64,000 nt of DNA, taken from NCBI GenBank assembly GCA_028023455.1, contig JAQFVV010000017.1, positions 6,666,098-6,730,097 of the forward strand, written 5' to 3'. A program made the translations under genes and the position numbers. The first letter of the stretch is position 1, and each line of letters starts with the position of its first letter. Under the pieces are notes generated by a model, which was not told the DNA's origin, did not search any database, and worked only from the letters and a program-made list of their open reading frames with translations. Source of the DNA: Epiperipatus broadwayi (taxonomy: Eukaryota; Onychophora; Udeonychophora; Euonychophora; Peripatidae). Shown here piece by piece: positions 1-12,860 of the stretch.

Positions 1-870
1 ATTTTTCTTCACTAAATTTAATCCCCATATCTTTACCCACCCTTGCGCATGTTCTCAGCATAACTTCCATTCAGCACACAAAAAAACATCATCTGCCAAA
101 AAAAGACCTGACAAAATATATACTCCCTTACTACCTATTAACGGTATCTCTATCCCTCTTCTTAGTCTTTCTATTGCTCTCTCCATTTCACTCAAATACA
201 AGCACAAACAAAATAGGTGGCATAGGGCATCCTTGCCTCAGTCCCACCCTAATTGATATGTATAGTAATTATTTTCATATAATTTCTTAATAACATTCAC
301 TAAAGCTTCATCCATTCCCAGATTTGCTAAACTTATCCATAATCTATTTCTATTCACTCTATCATATGCCTTCTCTATATCTATAAAACTCATATATAAC
401 TGTCTACCTGAATTTCTACTCATATCTATAAGTTGTGTAACTACAAATAAACTATCTCCTATACGCCTATCTGACCTAAAACCTCCTTGCATTTCCCCCA
501 CTACGTTATTTTCTTCCATCCATTTTGCAACTCTTCCAGCCACCATATATGAAAAAACTTTATATAAAACTGATGTTACCACTATCGGTCTATAATTATT
601 TAACTTTCTATGATCCTTACCTTTTCCTTTAAATAATAATCTTACTCTCGTAATAATCCAACTACCTGGAAAAACTCTTCTGTGCCATTTTATTAAAACA
701 TGATAGTAACTTTACTTTTGCCCTATGCCCTAAATTCATTACCATCTCTGCTGCCCTCTTGCATTACCACTTCTGAATTTCTTCCCTGTGTCATTCAGTT
801 CATTTTCTGTAAATCTAATATTGCCATTACTATATGCTTTCATATTTTTCTATCCCTCTGTTCTTCACAT
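1..870 (-). pseudogene. LINE ORF2 reverse transcriptase remnant, cut by window edge
   Basis: The minus strand at 582-238 reads GGFRSDRRIGDSLF and then SFIDIEKAYDRV, which are RT motifs 2a and A (catalytic Asp in FIDIEKAYD). After a frame change, 120-61 reads LSGLFLADDVFLCAEW, the motif C block with LADD in place of the commoner YADD/FADD. The segment between about 880 and 600 is poorly preserved. The thumb and C-terminus lie beyond base 1. Not functional because of frameshifts. Confidence 0.75.
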
Positions 871-1123
871 CTAACATCTTTTCTATATCCATACACTATT
901 CAATATTCTCTCCAATTCTTCTCTAGAGCTACACTCTATTCCCTCCTCATCTAGTAATACTATCTCTCCCCCCCCTAAATTTCTCCTTTTAATGTAATTC
1001 CAATTTTTTTTACTCCCATCTCTTCCAATATCATCCAATAATTTACTATTTAGTTTCATTCTCTCTCTATAATTATCTATTTTAGCTAACTTCTTCTTTT
1101 CTAAGTATTTTTCCCATTTAGCA

Positions 1124-2281
1124 TTAATTTTCTTTGTTCTTAATAGCACACTTATATTCTCTGCATGCTTTTTTGCTTTCTTTTACAGTTTTACTAACTC
1201 TTATTTTTCTATTACTTTTATTCTTCTGAATATTCTTACCTAAAACCCTATTTGCCACTTTTTCTATTTCATCACACCAGTCCTCATACTCATTTCCAAC
1301 CAACTCTTTCATGGTTTCTTCAACTTGTATTTTATACTCTTCCAACTCATTCTTATCATTCACTCTCCATCCACATCTTTTACTACTGTTTCTACTTTTA
1401 TTTCTATTTTCCATCACATTACTAACCATTTCAATTACAAAGAAATTATGATCACTATTACATACTCTCTCTTCATTATCAAACACCTTAATTTTCCGTA
1501 CTTTATTCATTCCCTCTTTCTCTACCAATACATAATTTATTGTGTGGGATATATTATATCTAGACCATGTGTATTGGCCCTCATAAATATTTGATAAGTT
1601 TCCAATGCTCAAATTTACTCTCTGACAAAATTTCTTCAAAAGCTGTCCATTCTTATTATCTACATCATCAATTTCTTCAATATGCCCATTCATATCTCCT
1701 ATAACCATTATTCTCTTCCCCTTTTCTTTAAAACTCTGTATATCCTTAACTAAGCACTCGTGTATGCTATTGTTCCACTCCATTATAGTTTGACTATCTC
1801 CAGTAGCTATATAAACTATAGCCACGATCCATTTTTGTTTTCCCAACCTTATTTCAAACCACAAATGTTCTTGGCATTTAACAGTATTTAAATATTTTTT
1901 TGATATAACACCTATACCACCACCCTTTTTTTTTTTATTTATACCCTGCCATATCAAATCTTCCAAAACAGGTTCTTCTTTTTCTCTTAGATGTGTTTCC
2001 ACTACTGCTAATACCTCAAGCTCTTCATTTCCAATTGCTTTGTTTAATTCCTGCCACTTTTCTGGTCTTCTGCCACCTTGCATATTCAAATACCCAATTT
2101 TAACAATTTTTTGTTTCCTAACTATTCTTTTATAAATTTTTTTGATTCTTTCTTCTCCATTATGTTTATAAATAACTTGCTTACCATTTATTTTACAGAC
2201 CCATTCCCTCTCCACATCTACATTTATATCTAAATCAACTGCCCTTTGTTTATTCTTTACATCCCATCCATTCTTCTTCAT
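1124..2281 (-). pseudogene. LINE ORF2 N-terminus: APE-type endonuclease
   Basis: An uninterrupted 385-residue frame. It starts MKKNGWDVKNK and carries the apurinic-endonuclease-like signature of non-LTR retrotransposons in order: YLNMQGG (Asn), VVETHL (Glu), GGGIGV, VIGDMNGH (Asp, Asn), YTWSR and NSDH (Asp, His). All expected catalytic residues are visible. In life this domain nicks target DNA to prime reverse transcription. The frame ends at 1124; the continuing linker is in another frame (1149-883), so ORF2 is broken by a frameshift there. This is the best preserved part of the element. Confidence 0.88.
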
Positions 2282-2316
2282 TTTAATAACACTACAATTT
2301 AAAATCCCACCCCCCT

Positions 2317-2930
2317 TTACAAGTTTCTCGAACTACATTCTTTATAAATCAGACTCCCTAAAACTTCACTTCCTTGTTGTCCTAAGTGCAACCCATCTTT
2401 ACTACACAACTCCCTCTTCCCAATAAAAAAATCCCACACATCCACAAATGTAACATCATTTCTCTCACACAATTCTTTCAATCTTTCATTTATAGAACAT
2501 GCCCTATCTAACATATACCTTTTATCAAATCTTGGTAATAATCCAACTATTCCTACTCTTCCTTTAACCATACTCAAATTCCTAATCAATTCTGTGTACT
2601 CACCCATTACTCTCTCTGATGACTGATAAATTATTAGTCCCTACCATAACATATACATCTCTATTCCCTTGCTTCTTTACTTTATCTGTAACATCCCTAA
2701 TTTTAGCTCCCGGCAAACATACTTTTACATACCTGTTTCTATTTTCCCTTGCAATTAATTATATCTCTACATTCTCTTATTAATGAATCCCCTATCAATA
2801 CTGTCTCATAGTCTACTTTCTCTGCTTCATTCACAACCTTCTCTACCACCTTCTGGTCTTCCTTATCTACTTCTTCTTTATCATTCCTACTCAATAATTC
2901 CTTTATCTGCTCACACTTCATCTCTAACAA
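2317..2930 (-). pseudogene. LINE ORF1 remnant: coiled coil plus SGNH/GDSL esterase
   Basis: Two minus-strand frames make up one broken ORF. The upstream part (2930-2739) has a charged coiled-coil-like stretch, then VLIGDSLI, the GDS block with the nucleophile serine. The downstream part (2607-2317) contains the rest of the domain and ends with KDGLHLGQQG, whose D-x-x-H matches the Asp/His block of SGNH hydrolases. A frameshift lies between 2739 and 2607. Esterase domains of this kind occur in ORF1 of CR1/L2 LINEs, with a role usually supposed to be in RNP or membrane handling. The stop lies about 35 bases before the Met of the endonuclease ORF. Confidence 0.8.
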
Positions 2931-3430
2931 TTTTAATTTTACTTCTACATCCTTTACCTCTTACTCTATTTTACTTATTCTTTGGCCAACCATCTCCAAT
3001 GCACTACCTATTTTTCCATCAATATGTCTTGTCACTCCACTACAAACACACTCTATCCTGCCTTCATCAACTATGTTTTGTTCAATTTCTCCTGTCTTCC
3101 TCAACTACGTTTTGCTCCATTTCTCCAGACTTTCTCTTTACGCTACCTACACTTTGAAACCACTTTTTCACCTTTTTTATCACATTCACACGTCTACATA
3201 ACCATACACCTGTTAATCCTTCCTAGTCTTATTTAAGCATTTCAAGAGGAAAACTTCACATATATTACACTCTACCACAGCCTGCCTAATTCCTTTCTGA
3301 CGATTGTATATGCATTGTAAAATACAAATGCAATCCATATTACTTATTTTCCAAGCCACCTATTCTATATTTGACTTTATACTTCCTCTCCTACTCTTCA
3401 AACCCTTTTGCACAGAAAGATAAAAACTTT

Positions 3431-4821
<1,391 letters not shown>

Positions 4822-5821
4822 TACACCTGGGTCTCGTTTTATGCGGTAGATAGGTTCAACAGAAAACCCACATTAAAAAAAATCGCACAAAAATAGACTT
4901 AACTTACCTTGAAAAATGGGGGATAGGGTCTGTAATTTTCAGAATTCGCATAAAAGCAAAGCAACAAAGAAAAATTACTTTAAAATTCGCATTAAAAAAA
5001 TAAGCAAATAAAGTATGACTAATAAAAAATTCCACATATTTGAAAAAAATTAATACAAGACAAACTTTTTTTACTATTTTTATTAACTACAATATTCAAT
5101 TTTACATTTTTCATACATATTTTAATCATTACCGCTAGCGTTTGTTTGTAAACTGGAAATAATCAGACTCGATGTGATGTGATGTATTGTAGCTTCTCCT
5201 TAAACAAAGTCAAGAATCTCTCAGCAATTATGCCCAGAGAAACCTGTTAGCCACTTTATTTTTATTCGTGATGTGATGTACAACTAGCGCCACTTCAGTC
5301 TTATGCTGTGTTAATGGTTTTCTGTTTCTATATTAAAAAAATGAGATCGAAATCAAAACAAAAAGATTATACATTATCATTAGAAAGATTATTTTCAGTT
5401 TATAAAATCTTCGTTTTTTATTTTAAAAATCTAAAAGATTATTTATTTCTGTTATATATAACAAAATATACGTTTTAAAAGTTTAATTTTTTTGAATATT
5501 TATTGCGATATTATTGCGATATTTTTATATGTAAGTATAAATCTATTATTATTATTATTTACTCATTAGTATAAATAGGTTATTTACATAGAAGCTAAAA
5601 TTCTAAATACAGCTTCAGGCCATATTCACGTTAGCTGCTAATATAACGTTATATTTTTGAAAAAAAAAAAAAGTATTTCAAGTGAAAATAAGTTATTAAT
5701 AATTTTAATTTCTTGATATCTAATAAATATAGTGAAATATGAAAGATATTAAGAAGAAACGTGAATCGCATAACTTCAAAATCGCATTAAAATAATCCGC
5801 ATAAAACGAGACCCAGGTGTA
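4822..5821. mobile_element. 1.0-kb non-autonomous DNA transposon with TA-flanked inverted termini
   Basis: The left end TACACCTGGGTCTCGTTTTA continues to about 4847. The right end (5797-5821) is its exact reverse complement over about 25 bases, counting the terminal TA. TA at both ends suggests a TA target duplication, as in Tc1/mariner/pogo elements. Inside each end are repeated subterminal motifs (TCGCATAAAA, TCGCATTAAAA and CGCATAAAAG; near 4885, 4944, 4986, 5767 and 5780), which could be transposase-binding sites. There is no coding capacity, so it would depend on a transposase elsewhere. Pogo-like affinity is only a guess from the termini and TA. Confidence 0.75.
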
Positions 5822-6377
5822 TATATAATATATGCTAGCAGTGTTTAATGGTGCATTGTGTAATTTAAAATTAAATTATTTTTTGAAAACTGATTTTGAT
5901 GATTAAATGTTTACATACATAAACAACTTTAAATAAAAAATGTAAACATTTTTTTTTAAAGAAACATTTTTATTCACACAAATGCATTGAAAAAATAGAT
6001 TTTTCTTCAGCATTCCCAACAAAATTGGGAGCAGCCATGCTTAGGAATAGAAATATTATTAGAAAAATTCACAAATCAGATTTCCAAAGAACGGTTTAAA
6101 TTAAATATATATCATTAAAACTTTCATAAAAAAAACAAACAATAAAAACCTATATATTATATTGATGTATTTTTATTTTTTGGTAAAATCTGGATGAAAT
6201 TATCAATAACCTGATATAAAATATGCATACATAGCATGTAGGGTTGCTTTTGACAAGCAGAAAATTGATGATCACTATTGAAATAATATTAACATTGCAG
6301 ATGTGTGGTTGCATACATTTGTGTTAAGAGAAAAATAAAAGAGTAGTATTCTTAATCTCAGAGAAAAATAAAAGAGT
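5822..6377. other. SRPK intron, plain AT-rich sequence with a short direct repeat
   Basis: Mostly low-complexity. A 27-base phrase beginning gagaaaaataaaagagtagt occurs twice (6328-6354 and 6361-6387 region), a local tandem duplication. Nothing else seen. Confidence 0.5.
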
Positions 6378-6750
6378 AGTATTGGAGGAGTCAGAATGAC
6401 TAAAGTCAACATGGGTAGGATGACAACCTTGACACTAACGAGGGCTTTGAATATTCCATCATCAGATTTTCAATGAAATGGAAGGCTGAAGAGTTGTGTG
6501 TTGGAGTAGTTTGAAGCCTGTGCATTAAAGTATAAAGATTTGCTATCTTAATATAAAGCTGAGCAGTGATTATATATACGTGTGGAGATGGTAATCTGGA
6601 CTAACTGACGAGTGCTGGTTTAGCACGAAATACTATATTGGTGATTATTTATCTTTTCAACATGTGTGTGATCAAGTGGGTCAGCAATATGAGATGGCTT
6701 GGAGAGTTGAGGGTTGTGTGAAAGTCTGAGTTCGAATCCCTTATATATTA
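6378..6750 (+). repeat. Family B repeat carrying a hammerhead-like motif
   Basis: Shares phrases with copies at 29030-29690, 44430-45425 and 61760-62160: agtcagaatgact, gctttga, cagattttcaatga, gaggctgaagagttg, gattgaagcctgt, gctatcttaatataaa, a TA/TG microsatellite, a hammerhead core, then a tail in which gcttgaaagtctg is followed by a B-box-like ggttcaaatccc. In this copy the tail reads gtgaaagtctgagttcgaat. The family is non-coding and often palindromic. The B-box-like end hints at a tRNA-related origin, but no full tRNA fold is visible. Confidence 0.7.
6592..6648 (+). ncRNA. Hammerhead ribozyme-like motif, family B, core intact
   Basis: Order on the + strand: distal stem I TAATC (6592-6596), internal loop tgga, proximal stem I CTAA (6601-6604), core CTGACGA (6605-6611; position 7 is free in hammerheads), stem II GTGCT/AGCAC closing GGTTT, core GAAA (6627-6630), stem III region TACTATA, then TTGG and GATTA closing both parts of stem I (6638-6647). 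The split stem I with an internal loop is what natural fast hammerheads use for loop-loop contact. Other family copies read ATGATC/GATCAT in distal stem I; here both strands have changed together. Stem III is too short for a stable monomer. Activity is inferred. Confidence 0.75.
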
Positions 6751-7154
6751 CATATATATCTGTATGTGCGGGTGTAAGCCTGTACAGTGTATTAATTTAA
6801 TAGACATTTGTAAATTAGAACATTTTTTAACAACCAAAGCAATCTATCTAAAAAATATCTTTCCATCGTAGATAGTTTAATTAAAGTTTATTCTCTGTTT
6901 ACCAGTCATTAACTAGAAAATAGATGTTATTTTTGGATAATTGGGTTAATCAAGGAGTTATAGATTGTAGTTTTTTATTAAAATATATTATTTAATTATA
7001 TGCAAAAAAAGAAGTTAAATATATAGATTAAACATATTCTTAGTTTATATATGTTTAAAGTTTTTGTTTTATGCATTTAGTACATAAGATTTATTATATT
7101 AAATTGATATATTGTTTTACTGGAATCAGATATAATGTTTTTAATAATAGTGTG
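6751..7154. other. SRPK intron, plain AT-rich sequence
   Basis: No coding or repeat signal that I recognise. Confidence 0.5.
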
Positions 7155-9700
7155 TATGTCATCAGGATGAAGGTCTCTCCAAGTTCAATCAATGTTCTGC
7201 AATACCTAGCCTCTCTTCTCCACATCACCCCAGCATACTTTCCTTATTTCATCCATTCATCTCACATGCGATCTCTTTCTAGGTCTTCTACAATATCTTG
7301 TAATCCCATTTAAGATTTCAACTGCCCATCTATTATCATCTCTTTTAGCAATATGTTCAGCCCAACTTCACTTCACTTTCTTAATTCTTCTCTCACCCAT
7401 GTATTTTGTTTCTATCTTTTGTTACTCCTAACATACATCTCTCACTATACTTCATGTTAAGTGTCCAAGTCTCAGATTCCCAAGTAAAAACTGGTAACAC
7501 ATTTATTATAAACCTTCCTTTTCAAACATGTAGGCATATTTCTTTTTATATTACGTTATTTCTATTAAAAGCACTCCAAACAAGTTTAATTCCATGATTA
7601 TTTTCATCCATTATGTTTTCATCTGTATTAATAATCTAACCAAGATATTTGTAGTTGTTAACTTTTTCTAACTCATCATTATCAATCTTTAGTTTCTTTT
7701 GAGAAAATCCATTGAATATTATTTTAGTTTTTTTTAGCATTTACCTTTAATCCTACTTTCTTGCAATTATTCCTTGAAGCTCTAAAGCATTATTTGCAAA
7801 AACAACTACATCAACTACAAAATCTTAGCTTCCCATTTTAATTCACAAAATACTTCTCATAAAACTACTATAAAAAGTTTTAGAGATAGAGAGGCATCCT
7901 TCGTACACCTTTCTTGATGTTAATCTTTTTAATATCATTATGTAATCTAATTATTGCTGTTGCATTTTTATAAATATTTTTCACAATATGACAATTTTCT
8001 GGGTCTACATCTGGATGATCCATTGAAAAAATGCTTGTATAATCAAATGCCTTTTCATAACTGCAAATTTAAAGCATAATGGCAACTCATATTCATTGGT
8101 CCTTTTTATAACTTCTCTCAATACTTGGATAAGATTCACTGTACTAAAACTATTTTTAAATCCAGCTTGATCTGTTGTTTGTTAAAATCCAAAGTTTGCT
8201 TAGACAAGTTGTAATTATTTTCACAAAAATTTTGTATAGAACTGATAAAAGACTGATAGTCCTGTAATTTCTAATATCTTCTTTATCTTTTTTTTTTAAA
8301 TATTAATACTGTATTCTTTCAATCATCTGGCATATCTTTAACATTTAGACATTTGGTTTATAACTTTGCCACAAAATTTTCCCTTTCTTCTGATTTTTTT
8401 CCATCATTACCTGGAGCTTTTCCATTCTTCATAAATCTAATTGTATATCTCGTGTCTTCATTTAAAATCCTGAGCAATTCAGAAGATATAGTATTTATAG
8501 GCAATACTTTTCCGTGGTCTTTATTGCTATATAATTTTTGATAGAACTCTTCTACACATTTCATCTTGTGATCTCTTTTTAGTACTAATTCCATCTTTTT
8601 TCCTTATTGTGGAAATAAGTTTCCTACCAAAACCAAGATGTTTTACACTCTTGAGATGCTTATATTCTCTTCTACAACTATCCATGCTAGTTCACAATTT
8701 TACTTTCTTATATCATCAACTCTTTTTCACTCCATTTTACAAAATTTGAGATATTTAATCATTTTTAATATATCATTTTTATATATTTTCATATTCCTTC
8801 ATAAATTGTCTGGTTAATTGCTCCTTTTTTTTTTTTGTACTAGCTATCTTTGTTGCAGTTTTTAAAAAAGTATCAGTTATCTTCCTACTGATTTTATTCA
8901 AATCTGAATCCTGTAAGTTCTAATTTAAATTCATTGTAATGTTTCTGAAGATTAGGAATATCAATTGTGAATATTGTTTTTCTTAATAATTTTTGTCTCT
9001 TTAGTTTTGCATTAACATGTATCTTACATTTCAATGATCACTTCCTGTGTCAAATTTATTAAGAACATTAAAAATCCTGAAATATATATCTTCTATTCAG
9101 TTAAAATGTAATCCAATTCTGCTGTATCTTCATTTGGATGCATCCACGTTCATTTCTTGTTAAGGATTTTTCTCAAAAAAAAGAATTCATAATATAAAAT
9201 TTTTCTTTTTCTGCAAACTCCACAAGTTTATATCCTCTCATTTAATTTACCTACAGCACTTTCATCTTTTATTTGTTTACTGATTCTGGTATTAAAATGT
9301 CCCATGACAATTTTAAAATGTTGTTTGGTCTGATCAAAAGCTTTTTATGCATCCATATACAAAATTTCTACTTCATCATCACAATGAGAATTTGTTGTGG
9401 GCATAAACCTGGATTATCTGCATTTGATATCTGTTATTAAGTTTAATAACTAATCTTGCCACTGTCTGATACCCCATCAATCTCCACAATGTTGTTCTTC
9501 CACATTATGTTTATAATGAATTCTTGTATTTCCAACATCTGCACTTTTGCAGTACAGCACATATCCACTTTTTAAATTAATTGTCTTTTCATTTTTTCTT
9601 CTAACTTCACAAAGTCTAATAATATTCCATTTATTATGAGATAGTTCTTCAATATTCCTTCACTTGAAAGTATTCTGTAGTTGTAAGTACTTAAGTAAAA
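7155..9700 (-). mobile_element. RTE-like LINE, almost full length, decayed
   Basis: Minus-strand reading from about 9660: an APE endonuclease start resembling NWNIIRLCEVRRKNEK, SGYVLYCKSAD and GNTRIHYKHNVEEQHCGD. Then the domain before the RT at 8594-8358: MKCVEEFYQKLYS followed by RFMKNGKAPGNDGK, the fixed block that precedes RTE-type RTs. RT and thumb remnants follow to about 7400. The C-terminus near 7330-7160 matches the reverse complement of 12650-12840 (RPRK, SWMDEI, ELGETFI). Stops and frameshifts are frequent. The family is the one usually annotated endonuclease-reverse transcriptase in arthropods and other invertebrates. Confidence 0.78.
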
Positions 9701-10724
9701 TGTCATTATCAAATGACAGCTTGGGTCGCAACAAGGAGATTTTTAGCACCTTAGACCTTTAACCACCAACCACTGACTTAACTGTCAACTTTAGATTGTC
9801 AAAATATTCTTTTATTTTGAAATCTCACTTTTTAGCTTTTTTTATTTTTAGTTTACAACCCAAAATTGGTATTTTAGAATCTAGATAAACAATATTTTTT
9901 ATACCTTTGTTTTTGAGAAAATATTCAACAAGAATAAAGAAATAAAACAGAAAACATTAACTATTTTAAATGGTCACAAAATAACCACTTAAAGAGTTAA
10001 TACTTTTCCCCACAGATTATTGTAAAATAACCATTTGAGTTAACAGTCATTCTTTTCTTCAACAAACATTATTCTCCATATTTATTATTAGTATTAAAAG
10101 TCAACCAATTATATTTGAAGAAAATAGTAACGCTGAAGAGAGTATATAATGAAAGTTATAAACTACAGGGAGTAGAATATGTTGACGTCTTCAGGAAAAA
10201 ACTTTTTTTTACAACTGAAACAAATTATGAATTATTTTATTTATTTATAAGATTATATATTTTGAAAATATTCTAGTTGATAAATTTTATCCTTAATTTT
10301 TTTTAAAATTTTATTAGAAAATAATAGGGAAAAATATTTCCACTTGCTGAAATTGATTATTATTTTGTATCAAATTGTGGATTTTTACTTGTTTTAAAAT
10401 ATATTTTAGTTTATTTTCTTTATCTTCTAATTTTTATGTTGTCTTCTAGTGATTAATCAATATTTTGTCTAAGTATAAAAGGTTATTGACGTCACATATT
10501 TAAGTTTGGTTTGTTTAAATTCTTATTTATACCTGAAGTTTATATTTATTTGTTTTACATTTTAAGCTTATTAAGTTATTTATAGCAATTGAGTTTAAAA
10601 CTCTTTATTGATCATTATTCCATAAGTAATAAAATTCATTTTATTGGAAAAAGGGGGAGGTACCTTTCAGCTTTATTTTGTTGATAATTATTATTGAAAA
10701 TATGTTTGCGCATGACTATAATTA
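9701..10724. other. SRPK intron, plain AT-rich sequence
   Basis: AT-rich with many homopolymer runs. No gene, tRNA or clear repeat recognised. Confidence 0.5.
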
Positions 10725-10936
10725 ATTATCATCATCAATCACTATCAATCCATTACAGGATGAAGGTCTCCAAGTTCAATCCAACTTCTCTGATCTTTAT
10801 CTTCTCCTCTCCTCATCACCCCTGTACACCTTCCTATTTCATCTATCCATCTCACATGTGGTCTCTTTCTGGGTCTTTTACAATCTCTTAGAATCCAGTT
10901 TAAGATTTCAATTGTCCATCTATTACCATCTCGACT
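10725..10936 (-). mobile_element. RTE-like LINE 3' end, 5'-truncated copy
   Basis: Near-identical in reverse to the 3' 200 bases of the LINE at 12012-12860: it includes the complements of the phrases gagatggtaatagatgg, agacccagaaagagaccaca and tggagaccttcatcctg. 5' truncation is normal for LINE insertion. The same end also occurs at 7155-7350 and 24457-24560. Confidence 0.75.
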
Positions 10937-12011
10937 ATAATTAATATCTATTTATAAATTAAAATAAAATTTACATTTCATAATAAAAAAGAAAAAGATT
11001 ATACTTACTGACTTTTTTTTTATATTTATATACTGTGAATAAATATGGAACAAAAACTCAATGAAATTTGCTTATATACAACTCACTTTAAACTACTTAT
11101 ATGTTTAAATTGTGATATAAAACTGATATTGCTACTTCTGCATGATCTATAGGAATGAACGCATTATTATTTTTAAAAAAAATTTTTGGATAATTTTGCT
11201 GAAAGATTTTATAAGCTTCGTTTTAAAATTTTTTTTTTACCGAAACTAAATTATAGATGATATGATAATCAGTCATATATAATCTTCAAACTATTATTAT
11301 CAGTCACTACTACAGGCCCCCCCCCCCAAATTAATTTTTTTAAGCAATTAATAAAAAATTAAGGTAATTATTTGCTTTTTTTTTTTTCATTATTATTAAA
11401 AGCTATTTCAAAAGTGGTTCTCCTCTTAATTCTAACTAATATTTTGCCTCATATATCAGTGGTATATAATCTTACAAAGCAAAAAAAGTATTGCTTTCTT
11501 TTAATAATTGTGTCATGTTTTGTTTTTATAACATTTTTGTACTTAATAAATTTATTCAATATTTTTTTCATTAAAAAAAAAGAATTGAATAATGTGTACT
11601 TGCTACTGTCAGAATGCGATGCTCTGGTACTGTCTCCTGTGCATAAATACTAATGGAAGTAATAGAAAGTTATACCAGTGAATACTTTTCAGTATGGCTT
11701 AACAGTAGTTCAAAGATATTCATAATATTTCATAATTTGTCTTATACGAATTATGAATGGAATATTGTTTGTCAAGATAAGTCAATAAGAACATATGTAG
11801 AAAATCTTAAAATCAATTTTTATATTATACTTTATTAGTTTTTAATTTTAACTTTATATATAAATTGTTTTTTTTTTTTATGCTGTAATAGATTTTTAGT
11901 TGCAGATATTAAAAAAATATTTTTTTTTAAATTTGTACTTGATTTGATTATTTTTTTCTTGATGTATATAATTGTTCATAAATGTAAGAATTATGTTTTA
12001 TTGACAAGTAG
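10937..12011. other. SRPK intron, plain AT-rich sequence
   Basis: Contains a C run (11317-11326), poly-T runs and two short open frames (11372-11653, 11653-11838) with low-complexity Ile/Leu/Phe products. I regard those as chance. Confidence 0.5.
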
Positions 12012-12860
12012 GCAGCTAAAGGAGTAAAAATAAATGGAGATTATTTAAGTCATTTAGATTTTGCAGATGATGTAGTTGTTTTTGCAAATAATGCTTTAGA
12101 GCTGCAGGAAATGTTGCAGGAGATATCAGATGAAAGTAGGACTAAAGATAAATGTTAAAAAGAATAAAGTAATGTTTAATGGATTTTCTCAAAATATAAA
12201 AATAAAGATTGATTATGATGACTTAGAAGAAGTTAACAACTACAAATACCTTGGGCAGATTATTACTACAGATGGACACATAATGGATGAAATTAATCAT
12301 AGAATTAAATTTGGTTGGAGTGCTTTTGGTAGAAATCACTTAATACTAAGAGGAAAAATGTCTATGTGTTTGAAAATGAAGGTTTTTAATAAATGTGGTA
12401 TACCAGTTCTTACTTATGGATCTGAGACTTGGATACTTTATGGAAGAACAATATGAAGACTTCAAACTATTCACAGAAGTATGGAAGAACAATACAGAGA
12501 CTTCAAACCATTCAAAGAAGTATGATAGATGCATGTTAGGAATAACAAGATATCAAAAATGCAATACATAGGTAAGATTACACACAGGTGTTATTGACAT
12601 CATTGAAAGGATTAAAAGACTGAAGTGGAGTTGGGCTCGACATATTGCTAGAAGAGAGGATAATAGATGGACAATTGAAATCTTAAATGGGATTCCAAGA
12701 AATTATAAAAGACCCAGAAAGAGACCACATGTGAGTTGGATGGATGAAATAAAGTGTGTAGGGATGATGTGGAGTGGAGAGGCTAGAGATCGGAGAAGAT
12801 AGATTGAACTTGGAGAGACTTTCATCCTGCAGTGGATTGATTATGGTTGACGATGGTGAT
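12012..12860 (+). mobile_element. RTE-like LINE, 5'-truncated, RT motif C to 3' end
   Basis: Begins within the RT: YLSHLDFADDVVVFAN (motif C FADD, about 12040-12090), LQEMLQEI, then an open frame 12130-12456 with GLKINVKKNKVMF, NNYKYLGQIITTDG and LTYGSETWIL, the usual thumb blocks. The C-terminal part after 12590 reads WSWARHIARR, DNRWTIEIL, RPRKRPHVSWMDEIK and ELGETF, and ends near a TGA at about 12848. A 41-base tandem duplication (12439-12479, 12480-12520) puts the C-terminus out of frame. Truncated at the 5' end and dead. Confidence 0.85.
12439..12520 (+). repeat. 41-bp tandem duplication inside LINE
   Basis: Two units starting tatggaagaacaata, period 41, differing at a few bases. Because 41 is not a multiple of 3, it shifts the LINE frame. 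Confidence 0.85.

Larger units (their letters stand above)
1..3430 (-). mobile_element. CR1-like LINE with esterase ORF1, in the SRPK intron
   Basis: On the minus strand the order is ORF1 (about 3360-2317), endonuclease (2281-1124), linker (1149-883) and reverse transcriptase (about 870 to the left edge). The RT includes LADD at about 102-91 before running off the window. An SGNH/GDSL esterase in ORF1 with APE endonuclease and RT in ORF2 is the layout of CR1/L2-type LINEs. Farther upstream, around 3240-3330, the minus strand reads VVECNICEVF, possibly the remains of the zinc-finger N-terminus of ORF1. Pyrimidine-rich + strand composition marks it off from its flanks. Frameshifts break ORF1 and the RT, so it is dead. 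The 3' end is not seen. Confidence 0.85.

Noticed and set aside
11372-11838. Two adjacent open frames as a small gene
   Set aside because: Low-complexity hydrophobic translation of T-rich sequence, with no start context or family resemblance.
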